Shown one piece after another: positions 48,045-49,005 of a DNA stretch of 49,005 bases. Position 1 is the first letter of the stretch, and each line of letters opens with the position of its first letter. Location: positions 1-49,005 of the forward strand of contig CAZQMX010000003.1 in the NCBI GenBank assembly GCA_964594965.1, given 5' to 3'. A program made the translations under genes and the position numbers. The notes under the pieces were generated by a model, which was given only the letters and a program-made list of their open reading frames with translations, had not been told where the DNA came from and ran no database searches. This DNA is from CAZQMX01 sp964594965 (GTDB lineage: Bacteria > Patescibacteriota > Minisyncoccia > Portnoybacterales > UBA2143).

Positions 48045-49005
48045 GACTATTAATGCTCACTAGAAAATTAGATAAGGACGATACCCAAGCCGGGTTTGCT
48101 TTTAATTGGGTTAAAAAACTTAGCCAGAAAGTAGAGTTGCTTAAAGTTATTTGCCTTGAAAAAGGAAATATTGAGGGATTACCGGAAAATGTTGAAGTTT
48201 TTTCTTTGGGTAAAGAAAAAGGCAAAAACCGATTAAAAGAATTGCTCAGGTTCCAAATTGGCGCCCTAAAGTTTGTTTCTAAGATTGACGGGGTCTTTTG
48301 TCATCAGAATCCAGAATATACCATTCTAGTCGCTCCCTACGCCAAATTATTTAGGAAAAAAATAGTTTCCTTTTATGGTCATAAGGCTGTTACCTGGAAA
48401 ACAAGGTTAATGCATTTTTTTGCTGATAAGGTTGTTACTTCCAGCCAGGCCGGATTTCAAATAGACAGCCCTAAAAGAATTATTATTGGCCAAGGAATTG
48501 ATACCGACTCTTTTAAACCATCATCAGATAAACCAGAATCTGAAAAACTGAGAATTATTGCAGTCGGCAGATATTCTCCGATTAAAAACTACGAGACTTT
48601 AATCGGCGCTGCCAGTATTCTAAAAAAACAAAATCTCAATTTCAAAGTTTCCATTGTTGGAAAAGTTATCTTAGAAAGCCAAATCAAATACTTAAGCCAA
48701 TTAAAGGAGCTGGTCCAAAAAGAACAAATTCAAGACAGAATAGAGTTTTCAGAAAAAGGGACTCCGCAATCTCAATTGGTTAGTTTATACCAGCAGTCTG
48801 ATTTAAGTGTTAATCTCTGTCCGACCGGCGCGCCGGACAAGGTTGGCTTTGAAGCCATGGCTTGTGGTTTGCTTCTTTTGGCTTGTAATCAGAGTTACGC
48901 CGAGAATTTTGGCCCATATGCTAATCAATTGCTTTTCAAAGAAAAAGATCCTCAGGATTTGGCCGATAAGATTATTGCTTTATCAAAAAGCAACCAATTA
49001 AAAGA
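48041..49005 (+). CDS. GT4 family glycosyltransferase (3' partial)
   Basis: ATG 48041 overlaps the asnB stop (ATGA). The frame stays open to the window end. 'MLTRKLDKDDTQAGFAFNWVKKLSQKVELLKVICLE' is the N-terminal part. 'LRIIAVGRYSPIKNYETLIGAASILKKQ' and 'YQQSDLSVNLCPTGAPDKVGFEAMACGLLLLACNQSY' are the donor-binding part, with E and the family 'GxDKVGFEAMACG' pattern. About 321 codons are present; the C-terminus is missing. Confidence 0.88.
   Translation, partial: MRLLMLTRKLDKDDTQAGFAFNWVKKLSQKVELLKVICLEKGNIEGLPENVEVFSLGKEKGKNRLKELLRFQIGALKFVSKIDGVFCHQNPEYTILVAPYAKLFRKKIVSFYGHKAVTWKTRLMHFFADKVVTSSQAGFQIDSPKRIIIGQGIDTDSFKPSSDKPESEKLRIIAVGRYSPIKNYETLIGAASILKKQNLNFKVSIVGKVILESQIKYLSQLKELVQKEQIQDRIEFSEKGTPQSQLVSLYQQSDLSVNLCPTGAPDKVGFEAMACGLLLLACNQSYAENFGPYANQLLFKEKDPQDLADKIIALSKSNQLK

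Overview
The window looks like a chromosomal scaffold from a Candidate Phyla Radiation (Patescibacteria, Parcubacteria-like) bacterium. The evidence is AT-rich dense coding, a 119-residue inorganic-pyrophosphatase-like protein, a ~130-residue surface domain that I know mainly from this group and that appears in two neighbouring genes, a DUF5667 anti-sigma-like protein, a four-helix-bundle/HTH protein, and a type IV pilin operon beside sugar-polymer genes. The lineage is inferred from gene content; there is no rRNA gene. A run of 10 Ns (214-223) marks a scaffold gap. TGA ends many genes, so the genetic code is the standard bacterial one.

Layout. 1-4.7 kb: the end of a large exoprotein, then a minor-pilin operon (four pilin-like proteins, one fused to a PKD domain and a glycine-rich tip) and an HtrA-like protein with all three catalytic residues replaced. 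4.8-6.2 kb: a CDP-alcohol phosphatidyltransferase and a small secreted protein with a CXXCH motif. 6.2-9.8 kb: a sigma-70 promoter and T-box leader before a rifampin-phosphotransferase-like enzyme of more GC-rich composition, then a histidine phosphatase. 9.9-18.3 kb: a tight operon of three radical SAM/SPASM proteins (one split from its N-terminal domain by a frame change), a guanylate-kinase-like protein, a second type of radical SAM protein with a cobalamin-binding-like N-terminus, a Cys-rich protein, a pyrophosphatase-like protein and a YegD-type Hsp70. This resembles a peptide-modification locus, but no precursor peptide is evident. It is the best candidate for an undescribed system here.

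18.5-27.1 kb: a small reverse-strand gene, a membrane protein, a 1111-residue exoprotein carrying three in-frame copies of a palindromic repeat, a RAYT transposase flanked by its own palindromes, purN, a hotdog thioesterase with an in-frame UGA at a conserved Cys position, two tRNAs, a four-helix/HTH protein, and an ECF sigma/anti-sigma pair preceded by a helically phased TTCCRGA array. 27.4-33 kb: an S-layer-like protein and a second exoprotein (seven propeller-like repeats, shared surface domain, SH3b). 33-49 kb: surface glycan biosynthesis, with O-antigen ligase-like and GT39-like membrane enzymes, five GT4 glycosyltransferases (one on the reverse strand, one cut by the window end), a cyclase-family protein, a B12-binding-type radical SAM protein, a methyltransferase and an asparagine synthase.

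Two themes cross the regions. Several genes have a sigma-70-like promoter whose -10 box ends only 6-10 nt before the start codon, which implies leaderless mRNAs. Others, mostly in the 4.8-19 kb accessory part, have strong AGGAGG ribosome binding sites. Two families of short palindromes sit repeatedly at gene 3' ends. All assignments come from reading motifs by eye; no database search was run.
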